64,000 bases of DNA, from positions 25,484,891-25,548,890 of the forward strand of contig NC_089762.1 in assembly GCF_040412425.1 (NCBI RefSeq), in the 5' to 3' direction. Below the pieces are notes generated by a model. That model ran no database searches, was not told where the DNA came from, and was given only the letters and a program-made list of their open reading frames with translations. Made by a program: the position numbers and the translations under genes. This stretch comes from Macrobrachium rosenbergii. Taxonomy: Eukaryota > Arthropoda > Malacostraca > Decapoda > Palaemonidae. Shown one piece after another: positions 21,472 to 33,363 of this stretch; positions within the stretch are counted from its first letter, which is position 1; each line of letters starts with the position of its first letter.

Positions 21472-21572
21472 AGGAGTTCAGCCTTTTCTTGAGGGCCGGT
21501 AACCAATTTGCCATCATTTGTTAGTAGTGGTGGAATGGAAGACAAGCCTGACCCAAAGATAGATGATGTCAA
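20351..21572 (-). pseudogene. minus-strand LINE, pre-RT region (duplicated)
   Basis: On the minus strand, 21572-21348 reads SGLSSIPPLLTNDGKLVTGP and CHPEPILIKSAFHSRDVKKF; the second copy, 20590-20351, repeats CHPEPILIKSAFHSRDVKKF and continues EDPDGLFPLFFKKVSS. This wording is the conserved linker before the RT core of CR1/Jockey-type LINEs (the DGLFPLFFKK stretch leads into RT). The RT palm itself is not seen. The rest of each 893-bp unit on this strand has a second readable stretch (for example SSENIQAVVESLSEPHSDLI at 20790-20730) that I cannot name. Confidence 0.6.
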
Positions 21573-21599
21573 TTTGGTTCACCACTGATGTGGCTGAGT

Positions 21600-22700
21600 A
21601 ATTCCTTCAAGTTTCCTCTGAGGAATTATTGTAATTTCTCTTGGCTGTATGATTAGTTATGTTCGCAGCACAGTGGGACAACAAAAATGGTGTAATTTTC
21701 ATTTGAATGATTTCGCCTCGTGTTAAATTTGTTTTTTTTGTTGTGGTAAGCTCATCTACATGTATCATTAAACCATGGCTGGTCATTTGTCCTGAATTTG
21801 ATGACCTATCTAGGGATATACCTTATTAAAATTGTCGTAAGTGTTTCATCTAACTTCTTGGGATCAGGATCAAATGTAGCATCTGAAACATTAAGTGCCT
21901 GACAAGTTCAGTTATGCAATGGCAGTTGACTCTAGATTTCAGCCAGACCATTTTCCAATGGTGGCATTAAGAATATACTGATTGACAGATATTGTTCATC
22001 TCAGTGGTGCAGTGATCAGAAGTGCCTATATATATGCAGACCTTGGACTTGAGAATAGCTGGAACATATGTGAATATGAGGTCTAATCTATTACCAGAAA
22101 TATGTGTGGTTTCCTCAGTTAGCTGGACAAAATTGGAGATATGCAGAACTCAAGAGCAGACCAGCCATGTTGGTCCATAGAATTTGAATATAGCCCTTGC
22201 TGTGCTTTGCATTAGTCTCCAAAGGTAACACATGAAGCTTTTGAATCCTGTGACTGACCAATACTAATCCTTTCCAAAAGCCAGTCATATATTAAATTGT
22301 TGATATTTGAATTGCAGTAAACAGCAAGTACTTAAACAATGTAGAACTTACTAAAAATTTTAAAACAAAGAACTTCATGGCAACTGCACGCCAAATTTTT
22401 TTATGATAAATAGGTTGTCTGGACTTAGTGTATACAGCCATATGTTGCATTTGTGAGATGATATGATGATAAATAAAGTCAGGGCCATCAAACCTCGGAA
22501 TTAAAAGCTCAACCTTTGCCTAGTTACTATTTACAAGTGTCTCTGATAAAAACATCAAATTATAGTTTTGGGCACAACTCTGAAGATAAAGTAAATTTGA
22601 TCTTAAGCCCTGAATATTTAAGTGAAGTACTGCAGTCCACAATTTTTCTCACGGTAATGAGTAAGAGGCATAGGTTTCAGCTCAGTGTCTCCCGAAAGAA
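21600..22700 (-). pseudogene. minus-strand LINE endonuclease remnant with 2A-like lead
   Basis: Reading minus from about 22700: FILSGDTELKPMPLTHYREK, then HLNIQGLRSNLLYLQSCAQ and NLMFLSETLV, the start of an AP-type endonuclease domain. Further on only scattered homology survives, with many stops. The order short hydrophobic segment, GDxExxPxP motif, endonuclease, pre-RT linker matches CR1/L2-like LINEs. It joins the duplicated part at 21572. Confidence 0.6.
22666..22692 (-). other. degenerate 2A-like motif
   Basis: The codons read GDTELKPMP, preceded by FIMLIFILS. The functional 2A consensus is DxExNPGP; here Asn is Lys and Gly is Met, so ribosome skipping would be lost. Several CR1/L2-like LINEs carry 2A-like peptides at this position. 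Confidence 0.5.
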
Positions 22701-24674
22701 TAAAAATTAACATTATAAAATCAGTAGCAAAATTAATAGACTCATAACAACAGTAACATAAAAAATCAACAGAACAGTAAACAATAATAGTACTATCAAC
22801 AACAACAGTAGTTTTGTTATTTACAAAAATTATGTTGAAAGTGTAAATAAACCTGACCATATGTCATAGAAAAGGTGTCAGAAGCAACTGGTTGACAAGA
22901 CTGGGCCAGAACACCTTGTAAAGCAAATAAGAAACCCACCAGGTTTGCCACAACAACTGGGATGGATTTAGAAGTTATAAAAAGCTCAGAAGGAAAAGAT
23001 TACATAAAGACGAAGGGACTTTACTGATAATCCACCAGGCAGCTTTTGCTTTGTCATCAGCCTGTCCTACATACTTTTCAAAAAAACATTAAAGTGAACA
23101 AAAAAAAAGAGGAAAAATGCCTGATTGTACCAACAAGCAAGGGAACTCAAACCCAAGACCATGAAAGGGTTGCCTGTCAAGGTCAAAGGGTCCCTTCTAC
23201 TCGTTAGTTTAATTTCGGAGTGTCCTTCTCCAAGGATAAAGAGTCTCTTCTACCCTAACTTGTGTAGGCAGTGGCATCACACCCTGAAGTAAATGATGCT
23301 GAGAAAAGCTGTAGTAACCCAGTACCCAAGAAGTGATGATTACAACCTCCTTGGCACTACTCCTATTAAAGCTTTTGCTTTTCTTTAGCAACTGAAACTT
23401 TTGTAAGGATTTCCTTACTCTCTGCCTTTGGTATCGCTTGGTTTCAGAAGTGTTTTGGTTTGCGGGGGGGGGCCACATTTGGGATGAGTTTTCTTCTCAG
23501 GTATGTGCCTTTCAGGCACATCTTTTTTGCACTGCACTGCTCTCATTAGGTTTGTAGCTTGTTTAACCCTTAAGGAATGGGCTAAATATATATCAAGCAC
23601 ACCCCCAGACTGGACAAACTTTAAGGTTGGCCAGTTTAAGAAAAAACACATTAGTGGAAAGAGGAAGATATGCAAATGCATATGGTGTAAGAAAAAAATT
23701 CTAAAAATATTTCCCTACCTTCCACGGGAAGTTGAAAGTGACTATTTACACCCAGTGTGGGACCTCTTTTACAAGACACTCATAAAAATATGTTAATTTC
23801 ACCAAGTTATGCATGTTTTTTCTAATAATTTATTTGATTTTGTAAAATTATAATTACAGCTCACACAATATCCATAACAGATAAGAACTAAAATCAGTAA
23901 CAAATTCTGAGTATATTTGTTGTAAAATATTTACAGGATTTACTGAGGTGGGGAGATGCAGTAAGTTTTTGTGAGGTATACATGTTTTTTCTGATATTTC
24001 TTTACACTTTTCTTTGCAAAATTATAATTATAGCTGACATACTATCGTAAAAGATAAGAACTAAAACCAACAGCAATCCCCGAGTTTACTTATGAGCAGA
24101 TAGATAAAAAGACATCCTGGAACTGCAGAGAGGCAGTACATCCCCCTCTGAAATCTCAAGATCTCAAGGCATACTGATCGATGTCTCTCCTGTGCTGAGC
24201 TAAATAGTTGCCAAAAGTCATTTATGGCCCATTGAAGTGCTATGAACATTTTCCCGCTAAATTCATCCAAACCGAATGGTGCGTAATATTAATACTCATA
24301 TGAGGTTCCCGTCCATCACCCAAAACCTGTTATAGATACTCATATGTTGCAGATTTTTGAAATGGTTAAGTCTTTTGGTGGTTGATGAGCAGTGCACCAC
24401 TGTTGTGATTTGTGTTGAAAGTAAAGGCGAACAGTTTATCTTACTTTACTTCCTTTAGCAGTGCAGGTGCTTGAGTGAATGGGTTGCTGTCATCAGGTTG
24501 GTTGGCTGCATTATGCATTCTGCACAGTGGAATATTACTGCAGTTCAACTCAACTGTTAGTGTCTAAGTGCAGGGACATATTGGTCCCTGCACTCCTGAA
24601 TAGTGAAGGTATTTCAAGTATTAGAGCTCCCATACTTGATGGGTGAGACTAGTCTCAGAGAACTTCAGTTTTCT

Positions 24675-24675
<1 letters not shown>
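22701..24675. other. LINE 5' part and spacer, little that can be named
   Basis: Minus-strand short ORFs at 23209-23478 and 23415-23681 (CKKDVPERHIPEKKTHPKCG) may be a LINE ORF1 remnant, since they lie upstream of its endonuclease; this is a guess. A degenerate duplication of about 110 bp lies at 23805-23915 and 23985-24085 (ATAATTA[C/T]AGCT and AGATAAGAACTAAAA in both). No host gene is seen. Confidence 0.4.
24568..24593. repeat. perfect 10-bp hairpin
   Basis: GTGCAGGGAC, loop ATATTG, GTCCCTGCAC. The flanks give no context such as a T run, so no role is assigned. Confidence 0.8.

Positions 24676-24711
<36 letters not shown>
24676..24711. repeat. poly(T) tract of about 36
   Basis: It may be the reversed poly(A) tail of a short retroposon read on the minus strand; no such element was recognised to its left. 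Confidence 0.9.
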
Positions 24712-24712
<1 letters not shown>

Positions 24713-25147
24713 GTGATGAAATTGAGTTCCATCACCTGTAAAACACTTGATTGCATTTGTTGTTTTGTTTGCTTACCTCTTTAAAGGAGTGATATGTAAA
24801 GCGCTTGTCATATGCTTGGCACTGGAAGCTCCTTGCTGGTCTCTAGCAGAAGGTTTTTTTTTGATCTGCTGTTTCTCTGGTCAAAGCACTGGAGTGACCC
24901 AGCCTTCTTCCCTTGTCAGCCTCTTGTTCACCTTTTCCACCGAGTGGTGTTCTTGCAACCTTACATATTGTATTCATAGCAAAGGCTGCTGACTGATGGT
25001 TTCCCGCCTCTGTGGAGGGAGATGAAGGAAGATTGAGTTCTTTGGGATTAGTCCAATGTGATTTTCTTCATAACATGCAGAGAAGGGGTAGAGGGAAGCA
25101 CACGCCACCCTCTGTGGTGGTACCAGCAAAGCAGCACTGCCCCGCCC
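24712..25147. other. spacer, no gene seen
   Basis: An 81-codon open frame at 24747-24992 has no recognisable motif and is probably chance. The last 150 bp before the inverted-repeat element may belong to a DIRS 3' end. Confidence 0.4.
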
Positions 25148-25450
25148 CCTAAAAGTAATTTGTATTTTTCCTAGTTATACAAACCACCATCTTTTATGTT
25201 CCAGTTAACCCACCTCACCCACCCCACTTTGTTCTTTCCCTTCGTTTTTTCATTCTGGATATGGGCTGAAAGGATAATGGGAAACATTGGTTGTGTGAGA
25301 ATGGGCATTGCCTCTCCCCATCTCCACCTAGGTACCACCCTTGTTTAGTCAGTACATTGCAGTCCAGTGCACATGCCAAAAGATACTCCATGTATGAAAG
25401 GCTACAGATTGTATACCTGGGAAATATATAAATTACATTAAAAATTTGGC
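25148..25450. repeat. inverted-repeat element like DIRS A/E termini
   Basis: Left arm AGTAATTTGTATTTTTCCTA, then GTTATACAAACC; right arm ATTGTATACCTGGGAAATAT, then AAATTACATTAAAAATTTGG. The arms pair imperfectly. The wording TTTTTCCTA..ATACAAACC and AAAATTTGNCAT matches the termini at 6972-7258 and 46899-47212. It could be a solo DIRS terminus or a MITE derived from one. Confidence 0.6.
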
Positions 25451-26062
25451 ATTTTTAAAAATATATTTCAAGATTTAGTACTTCATAAGCATCAAAATAC
25501 AAGATATTACATAGTGTAAGAAGTACTAAGGCATACTTAGCGAAGTTAATCATCATGCCAGACCATGTATGTAGCGTATGCCTTACCTCAATAATTATTT
25601 TAATATTGCTCTGTAGTTGATCTTCAAACTGATATGTTGAAAGATTTCAGAGGTATGTAAAGCCTAGCCAGGACTGTTCTTGTGGAACCTTAATGTTATA
25701 TAAGTGTCTGTTGTGCACTGCTTTCGGTATATTTTAGCCAATTTTTGTTTTGATTAAGAAAATATCTTTTAGATTTGTGCTCAGTTATTCTATATCATTG
25801 TGTTCAATGTAGTAATAATTGATTAAAATTAAGTAAGTAATGCAGGTATATGTACATCATGTCTAAGGTTAAGAGATAATGGGTACTGTCTCAGCCTTCA
25901 CATGGTTTCCATGGAACTGTTTTGTATCTGAGATATCATTTGCATATTACATGCATAAAAGATTTGTACATAATCACAGTTATTCATAAAACATAGCTTC
26001 ATCATAGTTCAGCATTTTAAATGGTAATAAATCCTTATCAAGTTTGAATTTGTATAATTCCA
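25451..26062. other. AT-rich spacer, no gene seen
   Basis: No ORF, transposon end or long repeat recognised. Confidence 0.5.
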
Positions 26063-26237
26063 TGATTTGCAAGACCTTTATTTCAGAATGACTGCCACGA
26101 TTCGCAAGACCTTTATTTCAGAATGACTGCCATGATTTGCAAGACCTTTATTTCAGAATGACTGCCATGATTCGCAAGACCTTTATTTCAGAATGACTGC
26201 CATGATTCACAAGACCTTTATTTCAGAATGACTGCCT
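26063..26237. repeat. 35-bp tandem repeat, five units
   Basis: The unit starts TGATTTGCAAGACCTTTATT and closes CAGAATGACTGCCA. The five units differ at one to three bases near their starts (TGATTT, CGATTC, TGATTT, TGATTC, TGATTCA). It is a strict head-to-tail array without spacers, so not a CRISPR. Confidence 0.97.
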
Positions 26238-26938
26238 TTTCTTATTATGAATAGGTACTTATACCACATATAGTGGATCTGCCTCTTATGCTTGAATATT
26301 TTTTGAGGCTGTCCAATTTCTTCAATAAATTTTTCTCCATTTTTCATAGGACTCTGTTTCTGGTCAGCATCCCTCATCATCAGTAGAGTCCAGTTTACAG
26401 TATTCTTTCCGACAAAATGCTGTTTCCAGATGGTAACTATAAAAAATTTAGTTAGATTTTAATACAAAAAATCATGCACAAATGTAGTAATGTTTGCTTG
26501 TACTTACAATAATGTATTAATCTTAATAACCTTTGTCATGTATATTGTGTTGAAAGTCAGACCAATGTTCATAATACAGTAGTTTTCATATATGAATGCT
26601 TCTCTTCAGGATGGTATTGAATTGCCCTTGGATTTTGTATCGTGACAGAAAAAAATGTCTGTTACATGTAATTTATTGTAGCATTTAAAAGATGCTTTTT
26701 TCTGATCATGTAGAGAATTTGATTTGATATTCAGCATTGTCCATTTTTTTAGATGTTTGAGTACAGAATTCTACATTGTCATGGTTGCTGTAGTTTATTC
26801 ACTAAGACAAACCTGTATATAATTGTTGTAAAATTATTATTTTGTTAATTTATTGTTTATAAAAAATATGGTAATGAATCTCTTATTTTCCTTTTTAATC
26901 GTAATAAATGTGTTTTTGATGTTTTACATAAGGGAGCA
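26238..26938. other. AT-rich spacer, no gene seen
   Basis: No ORF or repeat worth naming up to the pogo-like element. Confidence 0.5.
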
Positions 26939-27108
26939 CAGTCAACCCCCGCCTATTCACGGTTCAGAAATCCCAGCTTCACCTATTCACAGATTTTTCT
27001 GTGGAACTTATCTCCAAATTATTCATGGAAAATTCAGTAATTCGCAGGTTTTTTGTCAAGCAGTATTCACTAATTATCGTATTTTCTTGTTATTTTCATG
27101 ACTAAATA

Positions 27109-27461
27109 CAGGCAGTCCCCGGCTTTACGACATGGGCTCTGTTCTTACGCTGCATCACAAGCCGAAAATTGTCGTAAACTGAAAAATCGTCGAAAATCGT
27201 AAAAAATCCTAAGAAAACTTTTCGTTTAACGCTCTGGGTGTATTGAAAACGATGTAAACTGCATTATTATTGAGTTTTTCATGAAAAAAACTCCAAATTT
27301 TGATTATTCAGCTGTTTTGGATCCATATTTCTTCCGTCTGATCGGCGTAACCCTGGAACATGCGTCGTAAATTGGGAAATAATTTCTGATGAATATATCT
27401 GAAAAGCGTTGTAACCTTGGAACATCGTAAACCAGACCCATCATAACCTGGGTACTGCCTG
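27109..27461. mobile_element. nested MITE with CAGGCAGT ends
   Basis: Starts CAGGCAGTCCCCGGCTTTAC and ends AACCTGGGTACTGCCTG, flanked by TA on both sides (27107-27108 and 27462-27463). It has repeated TCGTAAA text inside. The TA target and ends suggest a pogo/mariner-type DNA transposon. It sits inside 26939-28932 and so is younger. Confidence 0.85.
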
Positions 27462-27780
27462 TACATTTTTTATGGTAAAAAAATTATTTTCTAATTTTCA
27501 AATATTAATGTAAACACAGCAAAATATAAAAAATATATTTTTTTAATGCATATTTAAATACATGTATTTCTTAACTCAGAGAGAGAGGAGAATTATGAAA
27601 GCCTTGGGAATGAGACAGGTTTTTAAGCTTTGCACTGGTAATAAATCGGTTTTCTCTCCCCTCTGTACAAGAGGGACCTCCTTATTGAAATGATATTAAA
27701 GTGATATTGAAATATTAAAATATTACTGTTAATTGTGTTAGGATGATAGTTTAAGGTATACATGTGAACACAATATCAGT

Positions 27781-27782
<2 letters not shown>

Positions 27783-27859
<77 letters not shown>
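27783..27859. repeat. (CT)n microsatellite
   Basis: About 37 CT units with one TTTT interruption near 27822. A second, shorter tract is at 28576-28612. Confidence 0.95.
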
Positions 27860-27860
<1 letters not shown>

Positions 27861-28571
27861 ATAACTTGTGAATAATTTCACTCTCTTGATATTTAACATA
27901 ATGCAACCCCCCATATCTCTCTCTCTTGCTCTCTCTCTCAGCACTTTATATATCCTTTAATGAAATATGAATTACTGTATCATCAAAAATATGAAACAAA
28001 TGCCAGGAACTTCACAAAGCCATCATTGAATGAGTGCATGCATACATATGTACGTTACAATTTTTTTTTGCTTTGATGTAGGCACCATGATGACACGCTA
28101 TTGGCTGGGGGAGTTGGAAGCAGCCAATCAAAGAGCTTGTAGCAAACACCCCCCCCCCCTCTCTCTCTGTGAAGACATGCTATTGGTAGGGAGGGCTGGA
28201 AATAGCCAGTCACAAAGCCTGTAGCTCAGATGCTTTGTGTATAGGATTCAGAAGGGTGAGTTGTATTTTTCTCTCTCTCTCACTGAGATAAGAGAGAGAG
28301 GGGCGAGATTTTTTATGCATATGTAATGTGTGTTTATTTGTTTTGTGTAGTTTTATAGATAAATGTGACGTTACTTTGTCATTCATTTTTTCATATTTTC
28401 CGTGCTATAATTACAATTTTTTTCATTTCAATAACTATGAAAATGTAGTAAATTAGGTAAGCTTTTAGCATAATTCTGTGGAATTCCCAGTCTTTTTCTG
28501 GTAGGTAAGCAGGAGGGGGCTGTGGCCCTAGCTGTCAGTTATTTTGACATTAACAGGAGGGGTCTGGACAA

Positions 28572-28575
<4 letters not shown>

Positions 28576-28612
<37 letters not shown>
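28576..28612. repeat. (CT)n microsatellite
   Basis: Pure CT run of about 18 units followed by GAGAGAAA. Confidence 0.95.
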
Positions 28613-28615
<3 letters not shown>

Positions 28616-28932
28616 AGAAAATGGTTGTGCCTGAATGTAAGGGTAACTAGATTAGTTTTCACATGTAGCTGTAAGCCATAGATTTTTAATGGTAATGTTG
28701 TAAGATGACTGGAATGATATTAAAGTGTTTTAGGATGATAGTTTAAGGTATATTTGGTGTTTGAACTGTTAAAATAGTCAGTTACAAGTGTTTTAGAGGG
28801 GTCTTTGGTGTTTGAACTATTAAAGTAGGCAGTTATCAGCATTTTTATTAGGGGTGTCAGGTACTTGTGGATTTTAGCTATTCACTGGTGGTTGTGGTCC
28901 CTATCCCCCCCACGAATACCGGGGGTTGACTG

Positions 28933-29439
28933 TAATATGAATGTAATGTATAGAATTATGGTGATAATTTGTATGGTATACATTATAGAAAAAGCAGAAC
29001 TGTTCAGTTCCTCCACACTTCTGGCAGCTTGCCATAAGGTGAGAAGCTTCAGAGAGCATCTTAGAACTGACCCATGATAAATTAGCGAGGTTCTCCTAGC
29101 TCTTACTCTTTTTAGCTCCTTACCCTATCAGAATTGATCATTAGATGACAACCCCTACACAGCTTTGGTCACTCTCAGAACATGAAGGTGTGTGAGGTTG
29201 GATGGCATGCCTCCTCATCCTGAGAATTTGAACAGCTGACTTGGTTAAGTGAGACAAGTCTGATGTCAAGCTCTACTCCTAGTGCTGAGTCCATTTTTAG
29301 TGGACCAATGACATTCAAGGCACTAGAACCATTTGGTATACTGTATTAAGGTATAAACCCCAGGGTAGCCCATGCAGAAGCAGCACATCCCTCCTATGAA
29401 TGTACTTTCATGGTAAGCATAAGAAAATACACAATACAA
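28933..29439. other. spacer or DIRS-C 3' end, no gene seen
   Basis: Lies where the 3' untranslated part and terminus of minus-strand copy C should be. No clear inverted repeat was found. Confidence 0.4.
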
Positions 29440-30680
29440 ACAAAATTTTTGTCTAATGATGAGCATAAGAAATTTGTCAAACATTGATGACATTTACACA
29501 GAAACATTTCTTCAGGCCTCTCTAGAGAAATAGACAGTAATAGCACCTCATACAAGACATAAAATCATCCTGTTAATGGCCCAGTGCTTTGTTATAGTGG
29601 TGGTCGCTTGTTGTGGTGGACTGAACAGTGACAGTGAATCATATTTTCTGCTATGGACAGTACAAATTCGAAGAGGGAGAGGATCAAAAAGCACTTAAAT
29701 CTGTCATGAGGGATTGATAGATTCTGAGTATTTTGCCACAAAATCAGGAAATAAAGAGATCTCCAAACCTCCATGTGATGTGCCAAGCTAAGTACAAAAG
29801 GCCACAGAACTCGCATACTCTCTTCACCAAAATTAGGGCTAGCAGGGAGATAGGAGTGAGCACAACAATCCTGTCTGTTGCCTCCCGCTTTAGAGGTCTC
29901 AGTTCACAGGGTGGGTAAGATTGCCTGAAACTCCTCAAGATCATTGTGACCGTAACCAAGGCAGAGGGGACTTTACCCTTCAGCCCGAACAACTGGGAAG
30001 GGCTGAGCGATAACCTTTTACCACATAAGCAGGGAGGAACTTTTCTTGGTAGAGATAGGTGAGGAAGTCTGCAATCTGCCGAGTAGTGGCTCTGACCTGA
30101 GAGATACATCTCTACATACCTGTAGATCTGTGGACAGTGCATAACATCTGTGCTGCTTTGCCAGGAAAGCTTCTCTTGCAGGAGATTCTGGATAGTCTTC
30201 AGCAATGGTGTGCAAGCAGTGCCCTGGGTTGGCGGTAGATCAGCATGTGCCAAAGCAGCCTGTGTTATGGGTGTATTTCTATGCACTTCAAGTTGGCTCA
30301 GCAGGTTGGAATACCACTTGACTTTTGGCCAAGAGGATCACTTGATGAATCAGACTGAATGGGGGAAAGGCATAAATGCTGAAATTGTCCCATGGCTAGT
30401 AAAAGATCCATGACCCTGAAAATGGAGAGCAAAGCACTCGGTGGTCTGTATAACTACAAGGTGAACTGATTGATCACCAGTGTTCTCCAAACCTTTAAGA
30501 GTCCTTACACATGTATGGGTATAGGGATCACTGTGATACTATGACATGCCCTTGGCAATGAAGCTGGTCTGCCACTACATTCTGACAGCCAGGAATGGAC
30601 GTGGCTGACAGCCCAGTGGTATTGTAGGTTGCCCTATTGGCAAAAAGAGGGGTACTTGCTTATTGACATATACCACATTG
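29440..30680 (-). pseudogene. DIRS copy C: RNase H end, MT and YR remnants
   Basis: Reading minus: an RNase H tail GCQNVVADQLHCQGH near 30580-30545, aligned with NVVADKLNRQGQ of copy A; the MT motif FSIYAFPPFSLIHQVI near 30380-30335, carrying the FPP box; then YR text in the ORF 30286-29744, including LALILVKRVCEFCGL near the active-site Arg, aligned with LALASAKRVGKLHGL of copy A. Stops and frame changes are frequent and the H-x-x-R and Tyr boxes are not found. RT and gag are absent, so it is a 5'-truncated fossil. Confidence 0.72.
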
Positions 30681-30999
30681 TATCTAAACTTTTGAAAGTT
30701 GTATCAGAGGCTGAACACCGTGGTTGGTCTGTCAGCTCCCTAATTTGTGGAAGATAATTTCATTGTCAAATTTAATGGCTCATATATAGGCTGTTTGGCC
30801 TGCTGATTTAGTGTATCAAAGTTTATGCATAAGAACTTGGTTTTTTTTTTTTTTTGACTTATTAATGTGTGATGTCGAATCATAAATTAATTTCCTAATT
30901 TTTTTTTCTGCTTAACATTTTATGGAACATAAGTGCTGTTATCTTTTTATGGAGAACTGGAAACCTACTGATGAAGCCCATCCATCTTTAGTATTGTTG
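30681..30999. other. spacer, no gene seen
   Basis: Contains a T14 run at 30841-30855. No recognisable element. Confidence 0.4.
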
Positions 31000-31830
31000 A
31001 TGGTACATCAACATGTCTTATGTTTGACACTGTAGTATATAGCTCATGTAAATATTTTTTATTCCAAATGGTAATTGACCACTGCTGTCATTTATGGCTA
31101 GTGTGAAGAAAACTTTCCTGTGGAACTCCGTTTTCAAGTGACAGTCTTAAAATAAATATCATCAATTCAAATTTGAAGGTGTGGTCCATTAGAAACTTAC
31201 CACTAAACATTGGCAAGTGACCACACAAATCATTGAGGGTCTATGTTTTTGAGTATCTCCATTTTTGTATATCAAAGGAAATAGCTAATATTATTTGTGT
31301 GCTCAAGTCCTCCACAGACGTGATCTTCCACATCTGTTGTTCTGTGATCCAAACTGAGTAGGCATCAATATCTTATTTTTATGTATGTACCATTCAAGTT
31401 TTGCATTTATCATTTTCTCTAACAATTTGCATAAGCAACCTGTTAGGGAAATCGGTCTGTAATTGTTTATATTAGTACTTGGGTCTTTTCATGGTTTTGA
31501 GGATAGAAATAATTATACCATTACACCATTCTTATTTATGAAGCAAATGTCTGAGCCCCATATGATCATAAAATTGTAAATTGCATGATTTAGCCAAAGG
31601 CACTAGATATTTTATCATTTCAAAACAAATTGTGTCTCTTTTAGGAGCAGATTTGTTCAAATTGTAATATATATTGTGTATCATTTGAGAGTTTGGTGGT
31701 TTAATTAAGTTATAGTTTTTATTTGATGAAAATGTTCATATATGTTTCTGCTGCTGCTTATGTTGGCAAAATCTCCTAATATGTTGCTTATTTCTTGGTA
31801 AGAAGCTTTTTATTAACTTTATAATATAGC
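31000..31830 (-). pseudogene. I-group LINE RT remnant
   Basis: On the plus strand, TTTGCATAAGCAACCTGTTA (about 31427) and ATATCAAAGGAAATAGCTA (about 31268) match the antisense of the large LINE at 40475 and 40297 (TTTGCACAAGCAACTTGTTA, ATATCAAAGAAAATAGCCA). Minus-strand translation gives TDRF and QVAYANC pieces of the NYRPISL..CKLLEK segment. Many stops. It is the same family as 38135-44301. Confidence 0.7.
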
Positions 31831-31884
31831 ATGTCATGGTGATATGATAAATATCCCATATATTTTCATGAATTGTTGTCATAT

Positions 31885-32420
31885 TTTTGGTAGCCATCCT
31901 TCGGATGGCGCAAGTAAAGAAATGGCACCTGTCTGCAATTCATCTCACAGGGTCTCTCAGTGTAATAGCAGACTCTATATCAAGGTAAACAACAGCCTCA
32001 ACAGAGTGGATGTTGGACAACCTCTCTTTTCAGACAATAGCCAACATGCTTCCACAACCGGAAGTGAACCTGTTCGCCACATACGAGAATCACAAACTCC
32101 TAGTAGATGTGTCTCCAAACTTGGACAGTCAAGCAACATCAAGAGATGCCTTCCTACAGGACTGGAACAAGTGGAGGACGATATACAATTTTCCTCCATT
32201 GTCCCAGATTTCGAAGGTTTTGAGCAAACTCATATCCTTCAAAGGAACAACTTACTTAATAGCCCCAAATTGGCCAAACAGGCATTGGTTCCTATTACTT
32301 CAACAATGGGTGAAAAGATCAATTCCACTATCGTGCGCTGTTCTCTCCCAGAAAGTAGGAGGGAAAGTAGTTTACTCATCCTCCTTGCTGAGCCGAGACC
32401 TTCACGTATGGATTTTTTAA
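31885..32420 (+). pseudogene. DIRS-D RNase H tail and MT domain
   Basis: The first 100 bases read VKKWHLSAIHLTGSLSVIAD, the RNase H tail. After a stop at about 31985, the ORF 32010-32420 encodes the Dam-like MT: PEVNLFATYENHKLL, DAFLQDWNKW, YNFPPLSQISKVLSK and YLIAPNWPNRHWF. The FPP box and the APNWP box are present. Confidence 0.8.
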
Positions 32421-32439
32421 ACATTATCTACTGTGAAAA

Positions 32440-33363
32440 CTACTCACCCAGCATTGTTAGGTACCTAGAGCAAAAATTATGGACATCATTTATCCAGTAA
32501 TACCAGTCTGTAAGGAAGATATTGTTAGATTATACCCATACTGAGAGCTCAGTTGAGATTTCTATTGAAACACTTTTAAATTTTCTTATACAGTATAACT
32601 TTTTGAAGACAAACGTCTTGCGGTTACAACAATCATGGCATACAAGGCAGCATTAACGGAACCTTTGTTTTATGGATTCGGGATTGACTCCAGTATAGAA
32701 GTTGTCACTTCCCTTCTGTGGTCTTTTGCTCTACAAAGACTTGCTCCCGAAAGATTTCCAATTACTTGGTCCCTGAACAAGGTACTTAGACTTCTATCTA
32801 CCCCTCAATTCAGCAGACTCAATACAATCGCACCTCACATGCTACAAAAGGCGATCTTCCTGATTGCATAGCATCAGTAGCCTGTATTGGTGAACTGGGC
32901 TCTCTTAGGCGGGGTTGATACATCACTCAAACTGCTGATAATCAATTATTATTGTACCCTGGCCCATCATTCCCAGCCAAGAATGAGGATCCTTTAAGAA
33001 GGAAATCTTTTCTTATAAGAAAACTCAATTTAGCAGACAAAACATTATGCCCAGTTCAAGCACTTAAGGTTTACCTAGAGATCACGGCAAACATCCCAGA
33101 AGGTCTGATTTTCATACATCATAGCACGAATAAACCACTGTCTATACAAGGGCCAAGGATAATTTTAGTGTCCCTCATCAAAAAGGCAAACCCACACTCC
33201 TTTTCTAGGACACATGACATTAGGAAAGTATGTCGTTGGCCTTCAGAAATGTCTCTTTCAAAGAAGTCTCTGAATGTAGAGGGTGGTCATCAGATATAGT
33301 ATTCTTAAAACATTACAGCCATGAACTTGAGCAAATTCGACTACAGTACACTGTGTATCAGTA
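32440..33363 (+). pseudogene. DIRS-D tyrosine recombinase remnant
   Basis: 32635-32871 encodes the N-terminal half. The catalytic half from 32952 reads FPAKNEDPLRRKS (copy B: LAKNEDPQNRWS), CPVQALKVYLE and RTHDIRKV (H-x-x-R). A frameshift follows near 33290, after which the nucleophile segment VFLKHYSHELEQ appears at about 33300-33336. The Arg of the first box is in a region with stops (32872-32930). Confidence 0.75.

Larger units (their letters stand above)
26939..28932. mobile_element. pogo/Tigger-like non-autonomous element
   Basis: The left end is CAGTCAACCCCCGCCTATTC and the right end CCGGGGGTTGACTG followed by TA. The left flank reads CA, probably a mutated TA. The subterminal text (CACCTATTCAC..ATTTTTCTGTGG at the left, TTTGGTGTTTGAACTATTAA at the right) is shared with 1388-1735. 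No transposase ORF is seen; the middle is CT microsatellite and a nested MITE. Confidence 0.82.

Noticed and set aside
24747..24992. 81-codon Cys/Leu-rich plus ORF
   Set aside because: No signal-peptide cleavage site, splice sites or family recognised; length fits chance in this composition.
26063..26237. Possible CRISPR array
   Set aside because: Units are head to tail without spacers, in eukaryotic DNA with no cas genes.
29744..30286. 180-codon minus ORF as a host gene
   Set aside because: It continues a DIRS MT domain (FSIYAFPPFSLIHQ just upstream) and aligns in part with DIRS-A YR.
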